Made by a program: the position numbers and the translations under genes. Below are positions 38,159 to 46,567 of a DNA stretch of 64,000 bases, one piece after another (positions within the stretch are counted from its first letter, which is position 1; the number at the start of each line of letters is the position of its first letter). The DNA is from Pseudothauera lacus (GTDB taxonomy: Bacteria > Pseudomonadota > Gammaproteobacteria > Burkholderiales > Rhodocyclaceae): the NCBI RefSeq assembly GCF_003034845.1, contig NZ_PZKC01000004.1, positions 124,001 to 188,000 of the forward strand, in the 5' to 3' direction. A model generated the notes under the pieces. That model searched no databases. It was not told where the DNA came from and saw only the letters and a program-made list of their open reading frames with translations.

Positions 38159-39754
38159 TCAGTTCCCCCGCTTGTGGGTGAGGATGCGGATGGTGGCATG
38201 CACCAGCACGCCGAGGAGGGCGCCGATGACGGCCAGCCAGCCGAGGGTGCGTACCAACTGGTTGCCGTCCTGGCCCGGCACGTAGATCCCCGGTACGCCG
38301 GCGAGGCGGCCGCTGGCGCTGTGGCATTCCTGGCAGGCCACGGCCTGCTCGGCGGGCGCCACCATATGGGTGATCGGCCACAGCATGCGGGTGTCGACGA
38401 AATCGAAGTTGCCGCTGAACTGGCGGTTATTTGCTTCGGCGCCGGCCTGCAGGGCCTTCGGCCAGTCGAAGTTGAGCCAGAAGGCGGTGTCGCTGCCTTC
38501 CAGAGCGTGGGTGGCGACGTGCGGCACGAGGAGCTGGCGGTGCTCGACATCGTAGGGCTGGCGGCCGTGGAAGAGCTTGAACGGCCAGATGCGTGCACGC
38601 GGATCGCGGGCGTCGCCATGGAAGGTGTTGATGGGCACCGGCGCGCTGGGGTCGATCACCGTATCGAGGGTGGAATAGGTGATTTCGCCGTTGAACCACT
38701 GGTAGTGCGGCACCACGTTTTCGCCGAGGATGAAGCTGCCCTTCTTGCTGTCGTAGATGACGTGGCCGTCATCGTCCTTGAGCTGGAAGGGCTTGCCATC
38801 GGCGTTCATGCGCCCGGCCTCCGACCAGTCCCAGGCCATCTTGGTGGGCACGCCGCCACGCGAGAAGGCCGGGATGTGGCAGGTCTGGCAGGCCAGCGTG
38901 TCGGTGTGCGCGTTGAGACGTTCGGCGTGCAGGAAACTCTGCTTGTGCGGCTTGTCGCCGTGGCAGGACTGGCAGGTGGCGGGGTTGCGGTCGCTATGCT
39001 GGCCGCGGCGGATGGGGCCGTGGGGGTCGGCGGCGGTCATCGCGATACGGCTGCCGGGGACGACGTGCTCCTCGGCCTTGTGGCATTCGCTGCAGGCGAA
39101 GTTGAGTCCGTCGGCGGCCATGTGCACGTCGAGTTCGCGCGGTGGCGCGTTGAGCGATGAATCGAGGTCGCCGTGCTTGACGCCGTCACCGCCGCCGCCG
39201 GCGTAGTGGCAACTGCCGCAGGTCTCGCGCGAGGTCGCGCCGACGTGCTGGGCTACCCACTCGAGGTCGGTGGCGTCGACGAACTTGCCCGACTTGGGGG
39301 GATACTCCATGCGTTCGTAGGCGGGGTGGCCGGCGAGGCCGGCGAGCTTGCGGTAGCCGCCGGTGTTGTGGCAGGCCAGGCAATCGACCTTTTCCTCGGC
39401 GGTGAAGTCGAAGCTGTCGTCCTGCCAGCCGTAGCCGACGTGACAGGACTGGCAGAAGGCCTGGTTGGGACGGTCGCCGATGCAGAAGGCGTTGATCATC
39501 GTGCGCTTGCCCAGGCGTGTGCCGTCGAGCGGGTTCTCGTACTCCCAGGTCCAGTGGCGCGTGGCCATGACCTGCTTGGCGGCTTCGGTGTGACAGGACA
39601 GGCAGGCGCGGGTGACCTCCTCGCCGCTGCTGAAGGGGCCCTGCAGTTCCTTGAATTTGGTGTGGTCGGCAGTGGCTGCCAGTGCGGCGCTGCCCAGCAC
39701 GCACAGCGCTGCGCCCAGCACCAGCCTGACGGCTTGCCGGATGACGGTTCTCAT
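38159..39754 (-). CDS. Octaheme c-type cytochrome, tetrathionate reductase family, membrane-anchored
   Basis: This 531-residue protein has a Sec signal peptide, eight CxxCH motifs (CLSCH, CQSCH, CLACH, CGSCH, CSECH, CQSCH, CQTCH, CQECH) and a C-terminal helix (LGWLAVIGALLGVLVHATI). The spacing of the hemes and segments such as TRHWTWEYENPLDGTRLGKR fit the Shewanella OTR type. Those enzymes reduce tetrathionate in vitro and also nitrite and hydroxylamine, so the natural substrate is open. The C-terminal anchor is not part of soluble OTR and would hold the protein at the membrane beside the cytochrome b. The gene lies 50 nt after the Rieske gene, under the same predicted sigma-54 promoter. Confidence 0.9.
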   Translation of the reverse strand: MRTVIRQAVRLVLGAALCVLGSAALAATADHTKFKELQGPFSSGEEVTRACLSCHTEAAKQVMATRHWTWEYENPLDGTRLGKRTMINAFCIGDRPNQAFCQSCHVGYGWQDDSFDFTAEEKVDCLACHNTGGYRKLAGLAGHPAYERMEYPPKSGKFVDATDLEWVAQHVGATSRETCGSCHYAGGGGDGVKHGDLDSSLNAPPRELDVHMAADGLNFACSECHKAEEHVVPGSRIAMTAADPHGPIRRGQHSDRNPATCQSCHGDKPHKQSFLHAERLNAHTDTLACQTCHIPAFSRGGVPTKMAWDWSEAGRMNADGKPFQLKDDDGHVIYDSKKGSFILGENVVPHYQWFNGEITYSTLDTVIDPSAPVPINTFHGDARDPRARIWPFKLFHGRQPYDVEHRQLLVPHVATHALEGSDTAFWLNFDWPKALQAGAEANNRQFSGNFDFVDTRMLWPITHMVAPAEQAVACQECHSASGRLAGVPGIYVPGQDGNQLVRTLGWLAVIGALLGVLVHATIRILTHKRGN

Positions 39755-39804
39755 GGTTTTCCTCCTCCTCTCCTACGTGAAGTACTGCGTTGTCTCCCCC
39801 TTGG

Positions 39805-40395
39805 TCAGCCGGTGCCGCTGCCGTCGTCGCCGATCAGCAGGCTGGTGGCACTGAGCCAGGTGTGTGGGGGTATTTCCAGATTTGTCGGTGCGGGCTGGTT
39901 CTTGAAAACGCGGCCGGCGAGATCGAAGATGGAACCGTGGCAGGGGCACAGAAAACCGCCCGGCCAGTCCTCGCCGAGACCGCTGCTGGCGCCTGGGCGG
40001 ATGCGTTCGGTGGGCGAGCACCCGAGGTGGGTGCAGATGCCGATCACCACGAGGTATTCGGGATTGATCGCGCGGGCGCGGTTGACGGTGTAGTCAGGTT
40101 GCAGCGAAGCGCTCGAGGCCGGGTCGGCGAGGCGGTCTTCGTGGCCTTCTAGGGCGGCGAGCATCTCGGCCGTGCGGCGCAGCACCCACACCGGCTTGCC
40201 GCGCCACTCGATGGTCATCATCTCGCCGGGTTGCAACTTGCCGACATCCGCTTCCACAGGGGCGCCGGCAGCGCGTGCGCGCGCGGAAGGGGTAAGGCTG
40301 GCGACGAACGGCACGGCGGTAGCCGCGGCGGCAACGACGCCGGCTCCGGAGGTGGCGAGCAGCAGGCGGCGGCGTTCGCAGGCATGGTCGGACAT
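39805..40395 (-). CDS. Rieske iron-sulfur protein, bc1 type, outside a pet operon
   Basis: This 196-residue protein has an N-terminal twin-arginine-like signal/anchor (ERRRLLLATSGAGVVAAAAT). The Rieske 2Fe-2S ligands lie in CTHLGC and CPCHGS (about residues 119–155), with the flanking sequence expected of the bc1 complex subunit PetA. There is no cytochrome b6/bc1 or cytochrome c1 gene beside it. It is instead the first gene of an operon with the octaheme cytochrome and a b-type cytochrome. The probable job is quinol oxidation or electron hand-over in that set; a second copy for the true bc1 complex should exist elsewhere (inference). It is preceded by a terminator-bearing leader. Confidence 0.9.
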   Translation of the reverse strand: MSDHACERRRLLLATSGAGVVAAAATAVPFVASLTPSARARAAGAPVEADVGKLQPGEMMTIEWRGKPVWVLRRTAEMLAALEGHEDRLADPASSASLQPDYTVNRARAINPEYLVVIGICTHLGCSPTERIRPGASSGLGEDWPGGFLCPCHGSIFDLAGRVFKNQPAPTNLEIPPHTWLSATSLLIGDDGSGTG

Positions 40396-40419
40396 GGCAC
40401 CATCCTCCAGGGAGAATTC

Positions 40420-40447
40420 AAAAAAAAACGGGCATCGGCGATGCCCG
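40420..40447 (-). terminator. Intrinsic terminator inside the Rieske leader
   Basis: Read on the minus strand, CGGGCATC and GATGCCCG pair around a 3-nt loop and run into nine T. It ends 25 nt before the Rieske ATG, leaving no room for another promoter. Transcription must pass it for the operon to be expressed. Confidence 0.82.
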
Positions 40448-40566
40448 CCCTGAAAAATGAAGCGGGAGTCTGGAGGGAGGAGATACCGGTAACGGTTGCT
40501 GTGGGGTTGGGGGGAACGTCGAGGTGACGTTACAGCAACCGCAGGGCTTTGCGACTCCCGCTTCTG
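40420..40566 (-). ncRNA. Candidate structured leader/attenuator or small RNA
   Basis: The segment between the predicted sigma-54 promoter and the terminator can fold as nested stems. A 12-bp perfect outer stem joins 40553–40564 with 40459–40470. A 10-bp stem joins 40532–40541 with 40493–40502. A 6-bp hairpin (AACGTC/GACGTT) lies at 40515–40531. The predicted start site is 2–5 nt from the base of the outer stem, and the terminator follows it directly. This gives an RNA of about 147 nt. No known riboswitch class is recognised. Either the RNA controls read-through into the Rieske operon or it is a free small RNA; the sequence does not decide between them. Confidence 0.5.
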
Positions 40567-40577
40567 ACACAGGTGTA

Positions 40578-40593
40578 CTCAAGGAGCGTGCCA
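40578..40593 (-). promoter_or_regulatory. Sigma-54-type promoter of the Rieske–octaheme operon
   Basis: TGGCAC (40593–40588), 5 nt and TTGAG (40582–40578) match the -24/-12 pattern TGGCAC-N5-TTGCA except for A in place of C in the -12 element. The same deviation is present in the cyd-side promoter. The regulator encoded upstream is a sigma-54 activator. Confidence 0.62.
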
Positions 40594-40691
40594 GCTTTCT
40601 CCGGATGTCCGGTTGTTTCCGCAAGACGCTGAAACAAAAGAACTAATACGGAAGGTTGAGACCTTGGCGGATTGTCGCTGCTCTGCCGTTG

Positions 40692-40740
40692 CTGCCAGAG
40701 GAGGCAGGGCGGTGGCAGAAAAACTGGCGGTCCATGGCAG
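40692..40740. promoter_or_regulatory. Cluster of TGGCAG/CTGCCA half sites upstream of the Rieske promoter
   Basis: CTGCCA at 40692, GGCAG at 40703, TGGCAG at 40713 and TGGCAG at 40735 lie 99–147 bp upstream of the -24 element. This is the usual range for enhancer sites of sigma-54 activators. CTGCC-N6-GGCAG forms an inverted repeat. The same motif clusters before cydP. Confidence 0.55.
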
Positions 40741-40774
40741 TGCTTGCTGCGTGCATGGCCCTTGCCCGGTTCAT

Positions 40775-42088
<1,314 letters not shown>

Positions 42089-42100
42089 GGCTGTCGCCTC

Positions 42101-42146
42101 TGGCAGTCGATGGCAGTGGTGCTGCCACATTCTGTCGCCGTGGCAG
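42101..42146. promoter_or_regulatory. Cluster of TGGCAG/CTGCCA half sites between fisR and cydP
   Basis: TGGCAG occurs at 42101, 42111 and 42141 and CTGCCA at 42122. TGGCAG-N5-CTGCCA (42111–42127) is a perfect 6-bp inverted repeat. The group lies 78–123 bp upstream of the -24 element before cydP and over the start region of fisR, so it could serve both activation and autoregulation. Confidence 0.6.
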
Positions 42147-42158
42147 TGCGGCAGTCAA
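42129..42158 (-). promoter_or_regulatory. Possible sigma-70 promoter of fisR
   Basis: On the minus strand TTGACT (42158–42153), an 18-nt spacer and CAGAAT (42134–42129) form a moderate promoter about 40 nt before the fisR start. A TGGCAG site lies inside the spacer. Confidence 0.45.
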
Positions 42159-42223
42159 ACCTTATTACCGTTTCGCCTCTGAAACATGCAGTAATACATG
42201 GGTTTGGCAGTGCCGTGGGGAAC

Positions 42224-42239
42224 TGGCACGGCAATTGAA
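42224..42239 (+). promoter_or_regulatory. Sigma-54-type promoter of the cyd operon
   Basis: TGGCAC, 5 nt and TTGAA match the -24/-12 consensus apart from A for C in the -12 part. It lies 86 nt before the cydP ATG. Confidence 0.62.
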
Positions 42240-42324
42240 TAGGGGGTGTGGCACGGCTGGCATGCACTGGTGATTCAGCGTCGAGCATGGCCGTGCGTCA
42301 CAAGCATCAACCCCGGAGCCAACA

Positions 42325-42534
42325 ATGAGTCCGACGGACCACAGACTGCTGCGCGAAATCGTGGTGGTCATCCTCATCAAGCTGGTGCTGCTCACCGGCC
42401 TGTGGTGGGCCTTCATCCGTGACCACAAGGTCAGCGTGGATGGGCATGCCATGGCCGCGCACGCCTCGGCGGGTGAGGCCGGGGGCACCCCCATCCCTGA
42501 CGGAGAGATCGATGGTCACAGAAGAACTCGTTGA
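42325..42534 (+). CDS. cydP: Cytochrome oxidase small subunit CydP
   Basis: This 69-residue protein fits the CydP family of single-helix proteins encoded before cydA in betaproteobacteria. It has the start DHRLLREIVVVILIKLVLLT, continuing GLWWAFIRDHKVSV, followed by a short periplasmic tail. In Neisseria, such a protein supports bd-type oxidase function. The frame overlaps cydA by 23 bp, so translation is coupled. It is the first gene after the predicted sigma-54 promoter. Confidence 0.82.
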   Translation: MSPTDHRLLREIVVVILIKLVLLTGLWWAFIRDHKVSVDGHAMAAHASAGEAGGTPIPDGEIDGHRRTR

Positions 42535-44095
42535 CCTGTCGCGGCTGCAGTTCGCAGCCACCGCGATGTACCACTTCCTGTTTGTTCCACTCACCCTCGG
42601 CATGGTCTGGCTGCTGGTGATCATGGAGAGCGCCTACGTGATGACCGGCAAGGTCGTCTACAAGGACATGACCCGCTTCTGGGGCAAGCTGTTCGGCATC
42701 AACTTTGCCCTCGGCGTCACCACCGGCATCACCCTGGAGTTCCAGTTCGGTACCAACTGGGCCTATTACTCGCACTACGTCGGCGACATCTTCGGGGCAC
42801 CGCTGGCGATCGAGGGGCTGATGGCGTTCTTCCTCGAATCGACCTTCATCGGCCTGTTCTTCTTCGGCTGGGACCGCCTGTCGCGCAAGCAGCATCTGAT
42901 GGTGACCATCCTGATGGCGGTGGGTACCAATCTCTCTGCGCTGTGGATTCTCGTCGCCAACGGCTGGATGCAGCATCCGGTGGGGGCGGAGTTCAGCTAC
43001 GAGACCATGCGCATGGAGCTGGTGGACTTCTGGGCGGTGCTGTTCAATCCCGACGCGCAGGCCAAGTTCGTCCATACGGTATCGGCGGGCTATGTCACCG
43101 GCGCGATGTTCGTGCTGTCGATCTCCGCCTGGTATCTGCTCAAGGGACGTGACCTGGAGTTCGCGCGGCGCTCCTTCTCCATTGCCGCGGCCTTCGGCTT
43201 TGCGTCGGTGTGCTCGGTGATCGTGCTCGGCGACGAGTCCGGCTACGTCGTCAGCGAGGCCCAGCAGACCAAGCTCGCGGCGATGGAGGCGATGTGGGAG
43301 ACCGAACCGGCGCCGGCGAGCTTCAACGTCATTGCCATCCCCAACGAGGCGCAGATGAAGAACGACTACGCCCTGCACATACCATGGGTGATGGGCATCA
43401 TCGGCACGCGCTCGTTTGACCAGGAAATGCCCGGCATCCGCGACATCGTGGTGCGCAACCGCGAGCGCGTCGAGGTCGGGGTAGAGGCCGTGCGCCTGCT
43501 CGAAGCGCTGCGTGCGGACCCGGGCAATGCCGATCTGCGCGAGCGCTTCGAGCGCGTCAAGGATGACCTCGGCTTCGGTCTGCTGCTGAAGAAGTACGTC
43601 TCGTCGATGGACGAGGTAACCCCCGAGCTGATGGATCGCGCCGCGCGCGACACCATCCCCAAGGTGGCGCCGCTGTTCTGGAGCTTCCGCATCATGGTGG
43701 CGCTCGGCTTTGCCATGCTGGTGCTCTTCGGCCTGGCGCTGTGGCATTCGGTGAAGGGTGATTTCGCCGAACGGCGTGGCCTGCTGCGCTGGGCGCTGTG
43801 GTTCCTGCCGATGCCGTGGATCGCTTCCGAACTGGGCTGGTTCGTCGCCGAGTACGGTCGCCAGCCGTGGACCATCTACGGCGTGCTGCCCACCCACCTG
43901 TCGGTGTCCACGCTGAGCGTGGAGAGCCTCTACGGTTCGCTTGCTGGTTTCGTCGGCTTCTACACCCTTCTGCTGGTGGTGGAGATGTACCTGATGGTGC
44001 GCTTCGCGCGGCAGGGGCCGGGCAGTCTCGGTACCGGGCGCTATCTCAATGAAGTCGGTCACGGCAACGGCGGGCACGCCGGCGCCAAGGCCTGA
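42512..44095 (+). CDS. cydA: Cytochrome bd ubiquinol oxidase subunit I
   Basis: This 527-residue subunit carries hemes b558, b595 and d. It begins with the typical LSRLQFAATAMYHFLFVPLT (heme ligand His). It contains the LEFQFGTNWAYYSHYVGDIF segment, and the GRQPW motif in AEYGRQPWTIYGVLPT. The long Q-loop insert (about residues 250–390) places it with E. coli CydA rather than the short-loop type. Cytochrome bd is tolerant of sulfide, which suits its clustering with SQR and FisR. The ATG at 42512 follows GGAGAGATCG. Confidence 0.96.
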   Translation: MVTEELVDLSRLQFAATAMYHFLFVPLTLGMVWLLVIMESAYVMTGKVVYKDMTRFWGKLFGINFALGVTTGITLEFQFGTNWAYYSHYVGDIFGAPLAIEGLMAFFLESTFIGLFFFGWDRLSRKQHLMVTILMAVGTNLSALWILVANGWMQHPVGAEFSYETMRMELVDFWAVLFNPDAQAKFVHTVSAGYVTGAMFVLSISAWYLLKGRDLEFARRSFSIAAAFGFASVCSVIVLGDESGYVVSEAQQTKLAAMEAMWETEPAPASFNVIAIPNEAQMKNDYALHIPWVMGIIGTRSFDQEMPGIRDIVVRNRERVEVGVEAVRLLEALRADPGNADLRERFERVKDDLGFGLLLKKYVSSMDEVTPELMDRAARDTIPKVAPLFWSFRIMVALGFAMLVLFGLALWHSVKGDFAERRGLLRWALWFLPMPWIASELGWFVAEYGRQPWTIYGVLPTHLSVSTLSVESLYGSLAGFVGFYTLLLVVEMYLMVRFARQGPGSLGTGRYLNEVGHGNGGHAGAKA

Positions 44096-44109
44096 GGGGA
44101 ACGCAGATC

Positions 44110-45249
44110 ATGATCATCGATTATCCAACGCTGAAAATCATCTGGTGGCTGCTGGTTGGCGTACTGCTGGTCGGCTTCGCCATCATGGACGGTCACGACA
44201 TGGGGGTGGGCTCGCTGCTGCCCTTCGTCGGCAAGGGCGATGTTGAGCGCCGCATCGTCATCAACACCGTCGGCCCGCACTGGGACGGCAATCAGGTGTG
44301 GTTCATCACCGGTGGCGGCGCCATCTTCGCCGCCTGGCCGATCGTCTATGCCACCGCTTTCTCCGGCTTCTACTGGGCCATGCTGGCGGTGCTGTGGGCG
44401 CTCTTCTTCCGCCCGGTCGGTTTTGACTATCGCAGCAAGATCCACAATGCCACCTGGCGCAGCACCTGGGACTGGGGGCTGTTCGTGGGCGGATTCGTGC
44501 CGCCGGTGATCTTCGGCGTGGCCTTCGGCAACCTGCTGCAGGGGGTGCCCTTCCACTTCGACGACACTCTGGTGCCTTACTACACCGGCTCCTTCTGGGG
44601 ACTGCTGAATCCCTTCGCGCTGCTGTGCGGGGTGGTGTCGAGTGCGATGATCATCTTCCACGGCGCGATCTACCTGATGCACCGCACCGAGGGCGAGGTG
44701 TACCAGCGCAGCCGCATGGCGATGATGCTTGCCGGCATGGTGCTGCTCGTCACCTTCACCGCGGCCGGCCTGTGGGTGCAGTACATCCCCGGCTATGCCT
44801 ATGCCAGCGTGGTCGATTTCGCGGCGCTGCCCAATCCGCTTGGCAAGGAAGTGGTGCGCGAGGCCGGGGCGTGGATGGCCAACTACCGCAGCATGCCGCT
44901 CACCCTGCTGGTGCCGGCGCTGGCCTATCTCGGCGCGATCGCTGCGCTGCTGCTGGCCATGCGCGGGCGGACGCTGACTGCCTTCGTCGCTTCGTCGCTG
45001 GCCATCGTCGGCATCATCGGTACCGCCGGCGTGTCGATGTTCCCCTTCGTGATGCCGTCCTCCACCGTTCCCAATGCCAGCCTCACGGTGTGGGACGCGG
45101 TGTCCAGCCATCTCACCCTGACCATCATGTTCTGGGCGACGATGATTTTCATGCCGATCATCGTTGTCTATACCAGCTGGGCCTACAAGGTCATGTCCGG
45201 CAAGGTCACCGCGGCCTACATCCGCGAGAACGAACACGCCGCCTACTGA
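44110..45249 (+). CDS. cydB: Cytochrome bd ubiquinol oxidase subunit II
   Basis: This 379-residue membrane protein is the structural partner of CydA. The family signature is FAIMDGHDMGVGSLLPFVGK near the start, with RRIVINTVGPHWDGNQVWFI after it and the C-terminal TSWAYKVMSGKVT. About eight helices are visible. It starts 14 nt after cydA and is followed by cydX after 13 nt. Length equals E. coli CydB (379). Confidence 0.96.
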   Translation: MIIDYPTLKIIWWLLVGVLLVGFAIMDGHDMGVGSLLPFVGKGDVERRIVINTVGPHWDGNQVWFITGGGAIFAAWPIVYATAFSGFYWAMLAVLWALFFRPVGFDYRSKIHNATWRSTWDWGLFVGGFVPPVIFGVAFGNLLQGVPFHFDDTLVPYYTGSFWGLLNPFALLCGVVSSAMIIFHGAIYLMHRTEGEVYQRSRMAMMLAGMVLLVTFTAAGLWVQYIPGYAYASVVDFAALPNPLGKEVVREAGAWMANYRSMPLTLLVPALAYLGAIAALLLAMRGRTLTAFVASSLAIVGIIGTAGVSMFPFVMPSSTVPNASLTVWDAVSSHLTLTIMFWATMIFMPIIVVYTSWAYKVMSGKVTAAYIRENEHAAY

Positions 45250-45262
45250 GGGAGAACGAACG

Positions 45263-45412
45263 ATGTGGTATTTCGCCTGGGTTCTGGGTGTGGGGTTTGC
45301 CGTGCTGCTGGCCATCCTCAACGCCCTGTGGATAGACAACGAAGAAGCCCGAGCCGCGCTGGCCGGTCGCGGTGAGGGCGGAGGGCCGGGCGATGGGCAG
45401 CCGGGCGCTTGA
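45263..45412 (+). CDS. cydX: Cytochrome bd small subunit CydX
   Basis: This 49-residue single-helix protein starts MWYFAWVLGVGFAVLLAILN, the CydX (YbgT) signature, followed by ALWIDNEEARA. CydX stabilises the hemes of the bd oxidase. The tail is Gly-rich. A GGGAGAACGAACG ribosome site precedes it. It overlaps the next gene by 20 bp. Confidence 0.92.
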   Translation: MWYFAWVLGVGFAVLLAILNALWIDNEEARAALAGRGEGGGPGDGQPGA

Positions 45413-45689
45413 GCGCACCGCGCCGCAGACGCGCAGCAATCCGCTGACCCTGCTGGTGGCGCTGGTGATTACCTTTGGTGTCACCGTCTATCCGCAGGCG
45501 CTGGCCGCAGCCGACGGCAGCGCCGACCACGGCGCGGCGATGCTGATGTTCTGGGCAATGAGCGCCGGCTATGTCAGTGGTGTTGGCTATCGACCGGTGT
45601 ATTGGCCGTTCCGTCTGCTGTTCTCGGCCACCGCCTGCGTTCTCGCGGTGGCCCTTGCGGGGTGGCGGCTGGGTATCCCGCAGGGGTAA
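45393..45689 (+). CDS. ybgE: Cyd operon protein YbgE
   Basis: This 98-residue protein has about three hydrophobic segments (NPLTLLVALVITFGVTVYPQ; AAMLMFWAMSAGYVSGVGYR; LLFSATACVLAVALAGWRLG). Position and pattern match YbgE, a small inner-membrane protein of cyd operons with no established function. The ATG at 45393 has GGAGGG upstream; an earlier GTG at 45372 is possible. The gene is 5 nt upstream of the dioxygenase-like gene. Confidence 0.83.
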   Translation: MGSRALERTAPQTRSNPLTLLVALVITFGVTVYPQALAAADGSADHGAAMLMFWAMSAGYVSGVGYRPVYWPFRLLFSATACVLAVALAGWRLGIPQG

Positions 45690-45694
45690 CGGCG

Positions 45695-46384
45695 ATGTAT
45701 TTCCGCGTCCTTGAAGACACTGCGAGCACCGCGCTGGGCTACCTCGTCGGCGATCTGCTCGCCCAGCAGGCAGTGGTCATTGATCCGCCCGCCGGGCAGG
45801 GGGCGCTGGTGCGTGCCCTGCTCGACGAGCGCGGTCTGGCACTGCGCTTCGTCGCCCGTACCCACATCCACCAGGACGCCACGGTGGCGGCCGAATGCGC
45901 CGAACTGGCCCGCCTGACCGCGGCCGAATGGGTGGCCGGCGGCGGTCGCCACTGTGCCGGCGAGGCGCGCATGCTGGCCCATGGGGAGATCCTGGTGTTT
46001 GGCAACGAGGTCCTGCGCGTGCTTGCCACGCCGGGCCATACACCTTCCTGTGTGAGCTACCTGTGGCGTGACCGCTTGTTCTGTGGCGATGTCTTTGACG
46101 TCGGCGGCTGTGCGGTGGGCAACAGCGAGTCCGACCCTGCACGTCTGTACGACAGCCTCACCCAGCGCATCTTTCCGCTGCCCGGCGAGACGCTGATCTT
46201 CCCCGGCCACCGTATCAAGGGGCGGACGGTATCGACTGTGGCCGAGGAGCGCTGGCGCCACGCGCAGTTGGCAGCGCGTTCGCGCGAGTCCTTTGTCACC
46301 GAGATGGCTTTCAGACGCCTGGTGCGGCCGCGCTTCGATGCCGCGTTGGGACGGGACGGACTGTATCGCGGCGACGCCGGCTGA
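45695..46384 (+). CDS. Persulfide-dioxygenase-like metallo-beta-lactamase-fold protein
   Basis: This 229-residue protein resembles ETHE1-type persulfide dioxygenases, which oxidise glutathione persulfide to sulfite. The mononuclear iron ligands appear kept: first His in ARTHIHQD (about residue 52), His in TPGHTPSCVSYL, and Asp in LFCGDVFDV. A distal His is in IFPGHRIKGRTVSTVAEERW. However the HxHxDH motif reads HIHQDA, so its last His is Ala, and the usual CGRTDFQ segment is GGCAVGNSESD. It may therefore be a divergent subgroup with altered substrate. It is the sixth gene of the cyd operon and precedes sqr by 183 bp, tying it to sulfide oxidation. Confidence 0.8.
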   Translation: MYFRVLEDTASTALGYLVGDLLAQQAVVIDPPAGQGALVRALLDERGLALRFVARTHIHQDATVAAECAELARLTAAEWVAGGGRHCAGEARMLAHGEILVFGNEVLRVLATPGHTPSCVSYLWRDRLFCGDVFDVGGCAVGNSESDPARLYDSLTQRIFPLPGETLIFPGHRIKGRTVSTVAEERWRHAQLAARSRESFVTEMAFRRLVRPRFDAALGRDGLYRGDAG

Positions 46385-46442
46385 CACCGTCCGTTATTGA
46401 ATCCGCACCCCGCAGGGCGTAGCCTGAGCGGGGTGAAAGGCG

Positions 46443-46471
46443 TTGACTGCGTGAAATAATCAACATATAAG
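46443..46471 (+). promoter_or_regulatory. Sigma-70 promoter of sqr
   Basis: TTGACT, a 17-nt spacer and TATAAG form a strong promoter 97 nt before the sqr ATG. GTTGA and TCAAC flank it as a 5-bp inverted repeat (46442–46464), a possible regulator site. The region is AT-rich (46455–46490). Confidence 0.65.
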
Positions 46472-46567
46472 CCTATTATGATATGATCAGCCGCGTAAGT
46501 GATTTGTCCAAAAGGGTAGGCGCCACCGTTGCGCATGCGCCCTGACCACAGCCAGGAGGAGGCGAGC

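Noticed and set aside
42250-42275. Second sigma-54 promoter at TGGCACGGCTGGCATGC
   Set aside because: The GG and GC elements are 14 bp apart rather than 12.
46440-46470. FNR box before sqr
   Set aside because: The GTTGA/TCAAC arms are 13 nt apart, not the 4 nt spacing of an FNR site.
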